A stretch of 64,000 bases of DNA, from positions 1 to 64,000 of the forward strand of contig NZ_JAEINV010000010.1 of the NCBI RefSeq assembly GCF_016342705.1, read 5' to 3'. Position 1 is the stretch's first letter. Every line of letters starts with the position of its first letter. This document shows, one piece after another, positions 1-9,486 of this stretch. Under the pieces are notes generated by a model that was not told where the DNA came from, searched no databases, and was given only the letters and a program-made list of their open reading frames with translations. This DNA is from Lutibacter sp. (GTDB taxonomy: Bacteria; Bacteroidota; Bacteroidia; Flavobacteriales; Flavobacteriaceae). A program made the position numbers and the translations under genes.

Positions 1-21
1 TAATTACCCCGTTAGCGGCTG

Positions 22-54
22 CAAATGTAATACCTTTTTTTTCATTCTAGCAAA
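22..54 (-). promoter_or_regulatory. Bacteroidetes-type promoter firing out of the window
   Basis: On the minus strand a -33 TTTG (54-51) is followed after 21 bp by the -7 box TACATTTG (29-22). This is the spacing and consensus of the main sigma factor of Bacteroidetes. The gene it serves lies to the left of the window and is not seen. Confidence 0.6.
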
Positions 55-696
55 CTTTTTCGAATCTTTTTTAAAAATAATCTCAAGCTCCCAAATCAAA
101 TCCCTTAAATATAGCAACTTAAACCTTGATTTATTTTTTGAAAATATTTAAAATTTGTACTTAAAAAAGTTATTTACCCTATTGCAATGTCCTTTTTACA
201 AGTAAAATTGTACTAAAACTAAAGTAAGTAAATAAGATATTTACAATTAATTACTTTGATTATAGCTTTATTTGGCAAATATGAATCCCTTTAATTAATA
301 TACTCTCTTAAAATCAGACAGAATAATTGTAGAAATGGATTCTATTTTTTACTTATTTGATTGATTTATCAATTTTAGCCTTCTTTTGTAAAATTGAAAC
401 AACAGTAAATAAACTTCATCAATAGCAGTCTTTAATTTAATATTGCTGTTGTTAATTATAGTACTACTATTATTAATATCAAATAAACACAAACCAATTT
501 TCACGTTTGTAAAAAAATAATCATCAATTGTAATAAAAAAAAGCAAAATTAGCTTTCTATAAAAATAATTTAAAAAACTAAACATCTAGTGTTATCCTAA
601 ATCCTAACAAAGATTCAAAAAATAATTGATATCAGCCCATCAACTTCACTCTCTTTATTATATATATGTAAATAAATTAAGTCTTACATTTACTTT

Positions 697-740
697 GAGT
701 TTAACATATTATTTAATCATATAAATAATATGTTAAACTC
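697..740. repeat. Perfect 19-bp inverted repeat
   Basis: GAGTTTAACATATTATTTA (697-715) and its exact reverse complement (722-740) flank a 6-nt spacer. No T-run follows on either strand, so it is not a standard terminator. It may be an operator, a cruciform-forming site or the remains of a small mobile element. Confidence 0.75.
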
Positions 741-908
741 ACCCCTTTTTGTTGACTTACATTAGGCACTACTATTTAATAGCATTCTTTCACATTAAAT
801 AATAATACCTATTCTATAATTTTAACTATCTATTCAAATACAAAATGAATTAATTAGTGTTATAATTAAATGCTCTCTACTTCTTTTTTTAATTCTACTA
901 AATTAATA

Positions 909-939
909 TTGTATTCAAACAAGAATTCTAATATCTTTG
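909..939 (+). promoter_or_regulatory. thrS promoter
   Basis: TTG (909-911), 20-bp spacer, then TATCTTTG (932-939), ending 18 bp before the thrS ATG. This fits the Bacteroidetes -33/-7 consensus and implies a very short leader with no room for a T-box type riboswitch. Confidence 0.65.
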
Positions 940-957
940 CACCTTTAATAAAATATT

Positions 958-2898
958 ATGATTCAAATAACTCTACCAGACGGTTCAATTAAGGAATTCC
1001 CTAAAGGGGTAAATGCTATTGATGTTGCAAAAAGCATTAGTGAAGGATTAGCTAGAAATGTAATTTCGGCAAAGTTTAATGAGAAAACTATTGAAACTTC
1101 AACCACTTTAACCGAAAATGGAAGTTTAACTTTATACACATTCAACGAACCAGAAGGTAAGAAAGCTTTTTGGCATTCATCTGCACACGTTTTAGCACAG
1201 GCAATTACATCATTTTACCCAAATGTTAAATTAACAATAGGACCTGCAATTGATAATGGGTTTTATTATGATGTAGATTTAGGTGATGATACTATTTCAG
1301 AAAAAGATTTTAATGAAATTGAAAACAAAATGCTTGAATTTGCAAGAGGTAAATTTGAGTTTTTAATGCGTGAAGTGTCAAAAAAAGATGCTTTAGATTT
1401 TTATAAAAATCAAAACAACCAATATAAGGTTGAATTAATTGAGAACTTAACTGATGGAGAAATCACTTTTTGTGATCATTCTGATTTTACAGATTTATGT
1501 CGCGGTGGACATATTCCAAACACAAGCATTATAAAAGCAGTAAAAATTACAAGTGCTGCTGGTGCATATTGGAGAGGAGATGAAAAAAACAATCAACTTA
1601 CTCGAATTTATGGAATATCGTTTCCTAAACAAAAAATGCTTACTGAGTATTTAGAATTATTAGAAGAAGCAAAAAAACGAGATCACAGAAAATTAGGTAA
1701 AGAACTAGAATTGTTCGCCTTTTCAGCAAAAGTTGGACAAGGATTACCTTTGTGGTTACCAAAAGGTGCTGCTTTAAGAGAACGTTTAGAAAATTTCTTG
1801 AAAAAAGCACAGAAAAAAGCAGGTTACGAAATGGTAATTACGCCACATATTGGTCAAAAAGAATTATATGTAACTTCTGGCCATTATGCTAAGTATGGTG
1901 AAGATAGTTTTCAGCCAATTAAAACACCAAAAGAAGATGAGGAGTTTTTATTAAAACCTATGAACTGCCCTCATCACTGTGAAATTTACAATAACAAACC
2001 ATATTCTTACAAAGAGTTACCAAAACGATTTGCTGAATTTGGAACAGTATATAGATATGAACAGAGTGGTGAATTACACGGATTGACGCGTGTAAGAGGA
2101 TTTACACAAGATGATGCACATATTTTTTGTACGCCAGATCAATTAGACACAGAGTTTAAAGCAGTTATAGATTTAGTATTATACGTATTTAAATCGTTAA
2201 GTTTTGAAAATTTCACTGCCCAGGTTTCATTAAGATCAAAAGAAAAAAGTGACAAATATATAGGTAGTGATGAAAATTGGGAAAAAGCAGAAACTGCCAT
2301 TATAAACGCTGCTAAAGAAAAAGGCTTAGATTATGTTATTGAATATGGAGAAGCTGCTTTTTACGGACCTAAATTAGACTTTATGGTGAAAGATGCTTTA
2401 GGTAGAAGTTGGCAATTGGGAACCATTCAGGTTGACTATAATTTACCGGAACGTTTTGATCTTCAATATAAAGGAGCAGATAATCAACTTCACAGACCCG
2501 TCATGATTCATAGAGCGCCATTTGGCTCAATGGAACGGTTTATTGCGGTATTACTCGAGCACACGGCAGGTAAATTTCCACTTTGGTTAACTCCAGAACA
2601 AGTTATTATCCTACCAATCAGTGAGAAATATCAAATATATGCTGAAAAAGTTTTACATTTGCTAGAAAATTCCGAAATTCGCGCCCTTGTAGATGAAAGA
2701 AATGAAAAAACTGGTAGAAAGATACGAGATGCTGAAATGAACAAAATCCCATTTATGTTAATTGTGGGTGAACAAGAAGAGAGTGAAGGAACTGTATCAG
2801 TTAGAAAACAAGGTGAAGGAGATTTAGGAACATTTACAATAGAAAAATTTATTTCATTAATAGATAACGAAATTAATAGTACATTAGAAAAATTTTAA
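958..2898 (+). CDS. thrS: Threonine--tRNA ligase
   Basis: Class II aminoacyl-tRNA synthetase that charges tRNA-Thr in the cytoplasm. The 646 residues match the full-length bacterial form. Order: TGS domain (about 1-62), editing domain with HxxxH (H73, H77) and C181/H185, catalytic core (about 245-540) with MNCPHH carrying zinc ligand C337, motif 2 (RYEQSGE around 366), zinc ligand H388, motif 3 ([11 protein letters not shown]), then an anticodon-binding domain to the end. The ATG lies 18 bp after a good promoter. It heads the thrS-infC-rpmI-rplT cluster conserved in many bacteria; infC follows after 23 bp. Confidence 0.97.
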   Translation: MIQITLPDGSIKEFPKGVNAIDVAKSISEGLARNVISAKFNEKTIETSTTLTENGSLTLYTFNEPEGKKAFWHSSAHVLAQAITSFYPNVKLTIGPAIDNGFYYDVDLGDDTISEKDFNEIENKMLEFARGKFEFLMREVSKKDALDFYKNQNNQYKVELIENLTDGEITFCDHSDFTDLCRGGHIPNTSIIKAVKITSAAGAYWRGDEKNNQLTRIYGISFPKQKMLTEYLELLEEAKKRDHRKLGKELELFAFSAKVGQGLPLWLPKGAALRERLENFLKKAQKKAGYEMVITPHIGQKELYVTSGHYAKYGEDSFQPIKTPKEDEEFLLKPMNCPHHCEIYNNKPYSYKELPKRFAEFGTVYRYEQSGELHGLTRVRGFTQDDAHIFCTPDQLDTEFKAVIDLVLYVFKSLSFENFTAQVSLRSKEKSDKYIGSDENWEKAETAIINAAKEKGLDYVIEYGEAAFYGPKLDFMVKDALGRSWQLGTIQVDYNLPERFDLQYKGADNQLHRPVMIHRAPFGSMERFIAVLLEHTAGKFPLWLTPEQVIILPISEKYQIYAEKVLHLLENSEIRALVDERNEKTGRKIRDAEMNKIPFMLIVGEQEESEGTVSVRKQGEGDLGTFTIEKFISLIDNEINSTLEKF

Positions 2899-2921
2899 GT
2901 TTAATTTAAAACCTAGAAGCC

Positions 2922-3482
2922 ATAGCATTAAGTAGAAATAAAGGTCAAAGAAAACCTTGGAGAGTAGTAAAAGAAGATCAACATAGAATTAATGAAAAAA
3001 TAATTCATGTTGCTGAAGTACGTTTAGTAGGTGAAAACGTAGAAGTTGGTGTATATCCTTTAATTAAAGCAAAAGCTTTAGCTAAAGAGATGGAATTAGA
3101 TTTAGTCGAAATTTCACCAAAAGCGGATCCACCTGTTTGTAAAATTATAGATTATAAGAAATTTTTATACGAACAAAAAAAACGTGAAAAAGTTCAAAAA
3201 GCTAAAGCTTCAAAGGTTGTAGTTAAAGAAATTAGATTTGGTCCTAATACTGATGAGCATGACTTTGAATTTAAAAAGAAGCACGCACTAAAGTTCTTAC
3301 AAGAAGGAGCAAAATTAAAAGCCTTTGTATTTTTTAAAGGAAGATCAATTATATATAAAGACCAAGGTCATATATTATTATTGAGATTAGCTACGGAACT
3401 TGAAGAATTTGGAAAAGTTGAGCAAATGCCTAAATTAGAAGGGAAACGCATGATTATGTACATTGCTCCTAAAAAGAAATAA
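2922..3482 (+). CDS. infC: Translation initiation factor IF-3, AUA start
   Basis: IF-3 binds the 30S subunit, prevents premature 50S joining and rejects non-canonical start codons. The first in-frame ATG (3090) would remove most of the N-terminal domain. Homology continues upstream in the same frame to ATA at 2922: the deduced N-terminus (M)[15 protein letters not shown], then the HRINEKI and [15 protein letters not shown] blocks, fits the flavobacterial family (186 aa). An in-frame stop at 2907-2909 limits the N-terminus and no ATG, GTG or TTG lies between it and the homologous start. The AUA start therefore fits the autoregulation known for infC (AUU in E. coli). C-terminal domain with [17 protein letters not shown] is complete. 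Confidence 0.9.
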   Translation: MALSRNKGQRKPWRVVKEDQHRINEKIIHVAEVRLVGENVEVGVYPLIKAKALAKEMELDLVEISPKADPPVCKIIDYKKFLYEQKKREKVQKAKASKVVVKEIRFGPNTDEHDFEFKKKHALKFLQEGAKLKAFVFFKGRSIIYKDQGHILLLRLATELEEFGKVEQMPKLEGKRMIMYIAPKKK

Positions 3483-3514
3483 ACCTTCGACTATGTTAAG
3501 TAATAATTAAAAGT

Positions 3515-3522
3515 TACTTTTG
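3515..3522 (+). promoter_or_regulatory. Possible internal promoter before rpmI
   Basis: TACTTTTG followed by C matches the -7 consensus in the 85-bp gap between infC and rpmI. A -33 TTG is not clear at the expected distance, so this is tentative; it could supply ribosomal-protein mRNA independently of thrS. Confidence 0.4.
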
Positions 3523-3567
3523 CGGCCGAATTAAAATATTAAGCAAGATAAAAAAAGTATAAGAGAG

Positions 3568-3765
3568 ATGCCTAAAATGAAAACAAAATCTAGTGCTAAG
3601 AAGCGTTTTAAGCTTACTGGCTCTGGTAAAATAAAGAGAAAACACGCTTACAAAAGTCACATTTTGACTAAAAAAAGCAAAAAACGTAAGTTAAAACTTA
3701 CTCACTCAGGTTTAGTACATAAAGCTGATGTGAATAGTGTTTTACAACAGTTAACTTTAAAATAA
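3568..3765 (+). CDS. rpmI: 50S ribosomal protein L35
   Basis: 65 residues, the usual size. It starts [20 protein letters not shown] and is highly basic, the hallmark of bL35, a late-assembling 50S protein. It sits between infC and rplT as in nearly all bacteria. Confidence 0.97.
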   Translation: MPKMKTKSSAKKRFKLTGSGKIKRKHAYKSHILTKKSKKRKLKLTHSGLVHKADVNSVLQQLTLK

Positions 3766-3861
3766 TAAAGTTACAGGGAAATTAATAATTAACCTTGGAG
3801 TAGTGCACAAACAAGTGTAAATTAAATTTTACCGCCTACTACAAAAAAACAAATTGAAATT

Positions 3862-4206
3862 ATGCCAAGATCAGTAAATTCAGTTGCTTCAAGAGCTAGA
3901 AGAAAAAAGATATTGAAGCAAGCAAAAGGTTACTTCGGACGTAGAAAAAACGTTTATACAGTAGCAAAAAATGCGATTGAAAAAGGAATGGTTTATTCTT
4001 ATAGAGATCGTAAAAACAAAAAGAGAACTTTCCGTGCTTTATGGATTCAACGTATTAACGCTGGAGTTCGTCAGTATGGAATGTCTTACTCACAGTTTAT
4101 GGGACAAATTAAAGCTAATAATATTGAATTGAACCGTAAGGTACTTGCCGATTTAGCTATGAATAACCCAGAAGCTTTTAAGGCAATTGTAGATACAGTA
4201 AAATAG
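3862..4206 (+). CDS. rplT: 50S ribosomal protein L20
   Basis: 114 residues beginning [20 protein letters not shown]. bL20 is an early 23S rRNA-binding assembly protein and in several bacteria a repressor of its own operon. The 96-bp gap after rpmI may carry leader structure, but no specific L20 site was recognised. A strong terminator follows. Confidence 0.97.
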   Translation: MPRSVNSVASRARRKKILKQAKGYFGRRKNVYTVAKNAIEKGMVYSYRDRKNKKRTFRALWIQRINAGVRQYGMSYSQFMGQIKANNIELNRKVLADLAMNNPEAFKAIVDTVK

Positions 4207-4228
4207 ATTTTTAATTTCTTGCTTATAT

Positions 4229-4259
4229 AAAAAACCCAATCTTTTTAGATTGGGTTTTT
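4229..4259 (+). terminator. Intrinsic terminator of the thrS-rplT operon
   Basis: Stem AAACCCAATCT / AGATTGGGTTT with a TTTT loop, followed by a T-run; 22 bp after the rplT stop. Confidence 0.9.
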
Positions 4260-4338
4260 CTATTTAATACAAATTTCATATGCTGCTAGAGTTCTATTTT
4301 TTTGTATATATTTACACTGAATTTTAATAACTTATAGT

Positions 4339-5286
4339 ATGCTTGTCTGGGGAATATTTATTGCTGTTATACTCATTTTTTTAGCGTTAGACTTAGGCGT
4401 TTTTAACAGAACTCCACACATAATTAGCACCAAAGAAGCAACAAAATGGACTGCAATTTGGGTAACAATCTCCCTGTTATTTTCTGGTGTAATTTATTGG
4501 TTATATTCAACAAATATAATTGATAACGTTGACAACCTCTCCTCTACTGATGCTACTTTAAAATACATTACAGGATACCTAATAGAACTATCTTTAAGTG
4601 TAGATAATATTTTTGTGATTGCAGTTATATTTACTTCATTTAAAATACCTTTAAAATACCAACACAGAGTTTTATTTTGGGGAATTTTAGGCGCAATAGT
4701 ATTTAGAGCTTTCATGATTTTCTTTGGAGTAATCCTTATTAATAAATTCAGCTTTACCACGTACGTTTTTGGTGCATTTTTAATTTTTACTGCATACAGA
4801 ATGCTGGTATCAAAAGATGAAGAGTTTCACCCAAAAAAATCTTTTGTTTATAGACAAGTAAGAAAGTTAATCCCAATTACAAGTCATATGAATGGTGAAC
4901 ACTTTTTTGTGAAATTGAAGCATATTACCGCTGCTACTCCACTTTTTATAGCTCTAATTATTATTGAATTTACTGATATCTTATTTGCATTAGATAGCAT
5001 TCCTGCAATTTTAGCAATTACGTCCGATCCTTTTTTAGTTTTTACGTCTAATATATTTGCAATCTTAGGATTACGATCTATGTACTTTTTCTTATCTAAT
5101 ATGTTAGCTAAATTCCATTATTTAAAATATAGCTTAATTGTAATTTTAACTTTTGTGGGAATTAAACTACTATTAGCGCATAACTATACATTTCCAGAAT
5201 GGTTTTCACTAACTGTAATAGCAATATCTTTAATGGCTGGAGTAATTGTTTCGTTAAAATTAATAAATGAGGAAGATAAAAGTTAA
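4339..5286 (+). CDS. TerC/Alx-family integral membrane protein
   Basis: 315-residue polytopic inner-membrane protein of the TerC family (about seven to nine hydrophobic segments). Two internally related halves carry the acidic signatures ELSLSVDNIFVIAV (about 86-99) and EFTDILFALDSIPAILAI (about 214-231), whose aspartates are the family's conserved intramembrane acidic residues. Members are linked to metal (manganese) homeostasis and to metalation of exported proteins; the older tellurite-resistance label is not supported by any ter genes here. It is a single-gene unit convergent with the ABC-F gene. The exact substrate cannot be told. Confidence 0.85.
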   Translation: MLVWGIFIAVILIFLALDLGVFNRTPHIISTKEATKWTAIWVTISLLFSGVIYWLYSTNIIDNVDNLSSTDATLKYITGYLIELSLSVDNIFVIAVIFTSFKIPLKYQHRVLFWGILGAIVFRAFMIFFGVILINKFSFTTYVFGAFLIFTAYRMLVSKDEEFHPKKSFVYRQVRKLIPITSHMNGEHFFVKLKHITAATPLFIALIIIEFTDILFALDSIPAILAITSDPFLVFTSNIFAILGLRSMYFFLSNMLAKFHYLKYSLIVILTFVGIKLLLAHNYTFPEWFSLTVIAISLMAGVIVSLKLINEEDKS

Positions 5287-5287
5287 T

Positions 5288-5320
5288 CGAAAAAAAGAAC
5301 TAGGTTAGTTCTTTTTTTCG
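5288..5320. terminator. Bidirectional terminator between terC-like gene and ABC-F gene
   Basis: Perfect 15-bp stem CGAAAAAAAGAACTA / TAGTTCTTTTTTTCG with a 3-nt loop. The A- and T-runs let it work on both strands. The ABC-F stop codon (5305-5307) lies inside the hairpin. Confidence 0.85.
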
Positions 5321-6942
5321 ATTTCTCTTAAGTTTTCTATTTTTTTATGTGCCAAGAAGCCGGCAACATCTTCAAAATGTTCTTTAACACGTTTATGGGT
5401 AAATTCAAAAACCTTCGCCGCTAATCCATCTAAAAAATCACGATCGTGAGAAACTAGTATTAAAGTACCATCAAAATCTTTAAGAGCTTCTTTTATAATA
5501 TCTTTTGTTTTCAGATCTAAATGGTTTGTAGGCTCATCTAAAATTAAAACGTTTACTGGTTCTAACAATAATTTAATCATTGCTAAACGCGTTTTTTCTC
5601 CTCCTGAAAGTACTTTTACTTTTTTGGTAATATCATCGCCGCTAAACATAAAAGCACCCAACATATCCTTTATTTTGGTTCTTATATCTCCAACTGCAAT
5701 TTGATCAATTGTTTCAAAAACACTTAAGTTTTCATCTAATAAAGAAGCTTGGTTTTGTGCAAAATACCCAATTTTAGCATTGTGCCCAATTTCCATCTTT
5801 CCTTGAAAATCAATTTCACCCATAATGGCCTTAATCATAGTTGACTTTCCTTCTCCATTTTTCCCAACAAAAGCTACTTTTTCTCCACGCTCAATAACTA
5901 AATTTGCATTATTAAAAACAACGTGTTCACCGTAATTTTTAGATAATTCCGATACAACAACTGGGTATTGTCCACTTCTTGGTGCTGGTGGAAATTTTAA
6001 CCGTAATGATGAATTATCTACCTCATCAACTTCTACCAACACTAACTTTTCCAACATTTTTACACGAGATTGTACCTGATTTGTTTTAGAATAAGTTCCT
6101 TTAAAACGTTCAATAAACTCCGTGTTTTCAGCAATCATTTTTTGCTGTTCATCATAGGCTTTTTGCTGATGCACTCTTCTATCTTTTCTTAACTCTAAAT
6201 AATAAGAGTAATTTGCTTTGTAATCATAAATTCTTCCCATTGTCACTTCAATGGTTCTATTTGTAATATTGTCTACAAAAGCTCTATCATGTGAAATTAC
6301 TATCACCGCTTTTGCTGAATTGATTAAGAAATCTTCCAACCACATCACACTTTCAATATCAATATGATTCGTTGGCTCATCTAATAAAATTAAGTCTGGT
6401 TTTTGTAATAAAATTTTAGCCAACTCAATTCTCATACGCCATCCTCCTGAGAATTCGGAAGTTGGTCTATTAAAATCTGAACGTTCAAAGCCCAATCCTT
6501 TTAAAACTTTTTCAACTTCAGCTTCGTAATTTACTTCTTCAATGGAATAAAACTTTTCACTTAATTCAGAAACTCTTTCTATCAATGCCATATAAGCATC
6601 ACTTTCATAATCCGTTCTAACAGTTAATTCTTCATTTATTTTTTCAATTTCGGCTTTCATTGTAAAAATTTCAGCAAATGCTTTTGAAGTTTCTTCAAAA
6701 ACTGTAGCATTATCTTTAGCCAATAAATGTTGTGGTAAATAAGCAATTACAGCTTCTTTTGGTGCCGAAATATTACCTGATGACGGTTTGCTTGCTCCAG
6801 CTATAATTTTTAATAAAGTAGATTTTCCAGCGCCATTTTTTCCCATTAAAGCTATTTTGTCATTTTCATTTATGGCAAATGAAACATTACTAAACAGTGT
6901 TGTTCCACCAAATTGAACTGAAATATCATTTACTGTAATCAT
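5305..6942 (-). CDS. ABC-F family ATPase (ribosome-associated type)
   Basis: 545-residue soluble protein with two ABC ATPase domains and no membrane segments, which defines the ABC-F class acting on the ribosome (translation factor or antibiotic protection). Domain 1: Walker A MGKNGAGKST (about 33-42), signature FSGGWRMR, Walker B LILLDEPTNH. An Arg/Lys/Gln-rich interdomain linker (about 245-300) with KDRRVHQQKAYDEQQKM follows. Domain 2: Walker A GKNGEGKST, signature LSGGEKTR, Walker B VLILDEPTNH. The C-terminus is short. Context is all housekeeping, which favours a translation-quality role over resistance. The exact subfamily (EttA, YbiT, Uup) is not decided here. Confidence 0.88.
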   Translation of the reverse strand: MITVNDISVQFGGTTLFSNVSFAINENDKIALMGKNGAGKSTLLKIIAGASKPSSGNISAPKEAVIAYLPQHLLAKDNATVFEETSKAFAEIFTMKAEIEKINEELTVRTDYESDAYMALIERVSELSEKFYSIEEVNYEAEVEKVLKGLGFERSDFNRPTSEFSGGWRMRIELAKILLQKPDLILLDEPTNHIDIESVMWLEDFLINSAKAVIVISHDRAFVDNITNRTIEVTMGRIYDYKANYSYYLELRKDRRVHQQKAYDEQQKMIAENTEFIERFKGTYSKTNQVQSRVKMLEKLVLVEVDEVDNSSLRLKFPPAPRSGQYPVVVSELSKNYGEHVVFNNANLVIERGEKVAFVGKNGEGKSTMIKAIMGEIDFQGKMEIGHNAKIGYFAQNQASLLDENLSVFETIDQIAVGDIRTKIKDMLGAFMFSGDDITKKVKVLSGGEKTRLAMIKLLLEPVNVLILDEPTNHLDLKTKDIIKEALKDFDGTLILVSHDRDFLDGLAAKVFEFTHKRVKEHFEDVAGFLAHKKIENLREIEKKN

Positions 6943-6969
6943 CTATTAAATTTTTATTTTTTGAATTGG

Positions 6970-6997
6970 CAAATATACATGATTGTTTTAATACAAA
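6970..6997 (-). promoter_or_regulatory. Promoter of the ABC-F gene
   Basis: Minus strand: TTTG (6997-6994), 16-bp spacer, TATATTTG (6977-6970), about 27 bp upstream of the ATG. Confidence 0.5.
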
Positions 6998-7023
6998 ACC
7001 ATTTAAAATTTACAGTGTATTTC

Positions 7024-7057
7024 AAAAAAAAAGCAAGAATTTCTTCTTGCCTTTTTT
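7024..7057 (-). terminator. Terminator of prfA
   Basis: Read on the minus strand, GCAAGAA / TTCTTGC forms a stem with a 4-nt loop, followed by a T-run; it lies 20 bp past the prfA stop. Confidence 0.8.
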
Positions 7058-7077
7058 ATATTATTTTAAAACTACGT

Positions 7078-8154
7078 TTAAAAAACTTCACCTAATTCTT
7101 TTAACTTTTCAGTATTTTCAGCAAGTTTTAATTCTTCAACAATTTTATGAATATCACCGTTAATAATATTGCTCAAATCGTACATTGTTAAACCTATTCT
7201 ATGTTCAGTAACGCGACCTTGAGGATAATTGTAGGTTCTAATCTTTGCAGATCTATCACCAGAACTTACCATACTTTTACGCTTTTTGGAATCTTCTTCT
7301 TGCTTTTTAGCTAATTCTAATTCATACAAACGAGAACGTAAAACAGTTAAAGCCTTCTCAAAGTTTTTATGCTGCGACTTTTGATCTTGACATTGCGCAA
7401 CTAAACCTGTTGGAATATGTGTTAAACGAACTGCAGAATATGTTGTATTTACGGACTGACCTCCAGGACCAGATGAACAATATAAATCTTTACGAACATC
7501 TTTCATATCAATTTGCACATCAAATTCTTCAGCCTCTGGTAAAACCATTACTGTTGCTGCAGATGTATGAACACGTCCTTGTGTTTCAGTTTGAGGAACT
7601 CTTTGCACACGATGCACACCTGCTTCAAACTTTAAATCTCCATAAACATCATCCCCTTGAACACTAAAAATAATTTCTTTAAAACCACCCGAAGTTCCTT
7701 CGCTTACATCAACAATTTCTGTTCTCCAATTTTTATCAGCACAAAATTTTATATACATTCTATATAAATCCCCAGCAAAAATACTCGCTTCATCACCTCC
7801 AGTTCCTGCTCTTATTTCAACCATTACGTTTTTGGCGTCTTCAGGATCTTTAGGAATTAACATAAATTTAATTTCTTCCTCCAATTGTTGAGTTCTAGCA
7901 TTTGCTTCCTCTAATTCCATTTTTGCCATTTCAGTCATTTCTGGGTCTGAACCATCGGCAATAATTTCTTTAGCTTCTTCAATATTATTTAACAAAGTTT
8001 GATACTCATCTCCAAGCTTCATCACTGAGCTTAAGTCTTTATATTCTTTATTAATTTGAATATAACGTTTTTGATCTGAGATAATATCTGGTTGAATTAT
8101 TAAATCAGAAACCTCGTCAAAACGTTGTTTTATTATTCTTAATTTATCTAACAT
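7078..8154 (-). CDS. prfA: Peptide chain release factor 1
   Basis: Class I release factor that reads UAA and UAG and triggers peptidyl-tRNA hydrolysis. 358 residues, full length. The catalytic GGQ is at 231-233 in [14 protein letters not shown]. The stop-recognition tripeptide is PQT (187-189), i.e. the RF1 type PxT rather than the SPF of RF2. There is no internal frameshift, as expected for RF1. N-terminal helical domain about 1-110. It lies 48 bp downstream of purM. Confidence 0.96.
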   Translation of the reverse strand: MLDKLRIIKQRFDEVSDLIIQPDIISDQKRYIQINKEYKDLSSVMKLGDEYQTLLNNIEEAKEIIADGSDPEMTEMAKMELEEANARTQQLEEEIKFMLIPKDPEDAKNVMVEIRAGTGGDEASIFAGDLYRMYIKFCADKNWRTEIVDVSEGTSGGFKEIIFSVQGDDVYGDLKFEAGVHRVQRVPQTETQGRVHTSAATVMVLPEAEEFDVQIDMKDVRKDLYCSSGPGGQSVNTTYSAVRLTHIPTGLVAQCQDQKSQHKNFEKALTVLRSRLYELELAKKQEEDSKKRKSMVSSGDRSAKIRTYNYPQGRVTEHRIGLTMYDLSNIINGDIHKIVEELKLAENTEKLKELGEVF

Positions 8155-8174
8155 CTAGTTTTTTAATTGGATTG

Positions 8175-8182
8175 CAAATTTA
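8175..8182 (-). promoter_or_regulatory. Possible prfA promoter -7 box
   Basis: Minus strand TAAATTTG lies in the short gap between purM and prfA. A matching -33 box is not evident, so prfA may also be read from purM. Confidence 0.4.
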
Positions 8183-8202
8183 CAACAAATTCTTGATATT
8201 TT

Positions 8203-9381
8203 TTAATATTCAAATACTCCGAATTCACTAGTAATTGTTAATTTTTTATTTTCAGAAGCTGCTACCCTACCAATAATTTGAGCATTTACATTAAAACTTT
8301 TTGAAATACTAATAATATCATCTGCAATTTCTGAAGGAACATATAATTCCATTCTGTGCCCACAGTTAAAAACCTGATACATTTCCTTCCAATCTGTTTT
8401 ACTTTGCTCTTGAATTAATTTAAATAAAGGAGGAATTGGAAATAAGTTATCTTTTATTATATGCAAATTATCAATAAAATGAAGAATTTTAGTTTGCGCT
8501 CCTCCACTACAATGCACCATTCCGTGAATTTCTTTTGAAGAATATTTCTCTAAAATCTTTTTAATAATTGGTGCATAGGTTCTTGTTGGAGAAAGCACTA
8601 ATTTTCCTGCATCAATAGGTGAATTTTCAACGGAATCTGTTAATTTAACATTTCCTGAATACACTAAATTACTCGGTACACTTGCATCAAAGCTTTCAGG
8701 ATATTTTTCAGCTAAATATTTATGAAACACATCATGGCGTGCAGATGTTAATCCGTTTGACCCCATACCTCCATTGTATTCCTTCTCGTAAGTTGCTTGC
8801 CCAAAAGATTCTAAACCAACAATTACATCTCCGGGTTTTATGTTGGCATTGTCAATAACATCAGATCGTTTCATTCTTGCTGTTACAGTAGAGTCTACAA
8901 TAATTGTTCTTACCAAGTCACCAACATCAGCAGTTTCACCGCCAGTTGAATGAATATCAACCCCAAAACTTTTTAAATCTTGTAATAATTCTTCTGTTCC
9001 GTTTATAATAGCAGAAATAACTTCGCCAGTAATTAAGTTTTTATTTCTACCTATTGTTGATGATAACATAATATTATCGGTAGCTCCAATACACAATAAA
9101 TCATCAATATTCATAATTAATGCATCTTGCGCTATTCCTTTCCAAACTGAAATATCACCTGTTTCTTTCCAATACATATATGCTAAAGAAGATTTTGTTC
9201 CAGCTCCATCAGCGTGCATTATTAAACAATAATCTTCGTCATTTGTTAAATAATCTGGCACAATTTTACAGAAAGCTTTTGGAAACAATCCTTTATCTAC
9301 ATTTTTTATAGCATTGTGCACATCTTCTTTTGAAGCTGAAACACCTCTTTGACTGTATCTTTTACTAACTTCTGAACTCAT
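8203..9381 (-). CDS. purM: Phosphoribosylformylglycinamidine cyclo-ligase (AIR synthase), long form
   Basis: Purine biosynthesis step 5: ATP-dependent closure of FGAM to aminoimidazole ribotide. 392 residues, the longer form typical of Bacteroidetes. Seen: N-terminal YSQRGVS, MHADGAGTKSSLAYMYWKE (substrate/ATP segment), DALIMNIDDLLCIGA (metal-binding aspartates), STGGETADVGDL, and later GMVHCSGGAQTKIL. The family shares its fold with SelD, ThiL and HypE, but the DGAGTK and GGETADV blocks point to PurM. It stands alone with its own promoter. Confidence in the exact reaction is good but not absolute because of divergence from the enterobacterial protein. Confidence 0.82.
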   Translation of the reverse strand: MSSEVSKRYSQRGVSASKEDVHNAIKNVDKGLFPKAFCKIVPDYLTNDEDYCLIMHADGAGTKSSLAYMYWKETGDISVWKGIAQDALIMNIDDLLCIGATDNIMLSSTIGRNKNLITGEVISAIINGTEELLQDLKSFGVDIHSTGGETADVGDLVRTIIVDSTVTARMKRSDVIDNANIKPGDVIVGLESFGQATYEKEYNGGMGSNGLTSARHDVFHKYLAEKYPESFDASVPSNLVYSGNVKLTDSVENSPIDAGKLVLSPTRTYAPIIKKILEKYSSKEIHGMVHCSGGAQTKILHFIDNLHIIKDNLFPIPPLFKLIQEQSKTDWKEMYQVFNCGHRMELYVPSEIADDIISISKSFNVNAQIIGRVAASENKKLTITSEFGVFEY

Positions 9382-9404
9382 TGTTATGTGATTTTATTGT
9401 TTTG

Positions 9405-9412
9405 CAAAAGTA
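9405..9412 (-). promoter_or_regulatory. purM promoter -7 box
   Basis: Minus strand TACTTTTG, 24 bp upstream of the purM ATG; no clear -33 TTG. Confidence 0.5.
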
Positions 9413-9433
9413 ATTTTTCTTTTTTACATAGGA

Positions 9434-9478
9434 AAACATAAAAAAACCGAATGCAATACATTCGGTTTTTTTATGTTT
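9434..9478 (-). terminator. Strong terminator closing the curli operon
   Basis: A 20-bp perfect stem with CCGAATG / CATTCGG at its top, a 5-nt loop and A/T runs on both sides, 9 bp past the stop of the lipoprotein gene. It also insulates purM. Confidence 0.9.
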
Positions 9479-9486
9479 TATTAAAT

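Larger units (their letters stand above)
1..957. other. Gene-poor AT-rich leader region
   Basis: No convincing gene is seen on either strand. A 78-codon minus-strand frame at 349-585 has the Asn/Lys/Ile/Phe-rich composition expected of random AT-rich DNA and no recognisable motif. The region holds an outward minus-strand promoter (22-54), a perfect inverted repeat (697-740) and the thrS promoter (909-939). Confidence 0.7.

Noticed and set aside
349-585. 78-codon minus-strand ORF
   Set aside because: Composition typical of translated AT-rich DNA, no motif, no promoter or terminator placed for it.
7410-7667. 85-codon ORF opposite prfA
   Set aside because: Antisense shadow of prfA.
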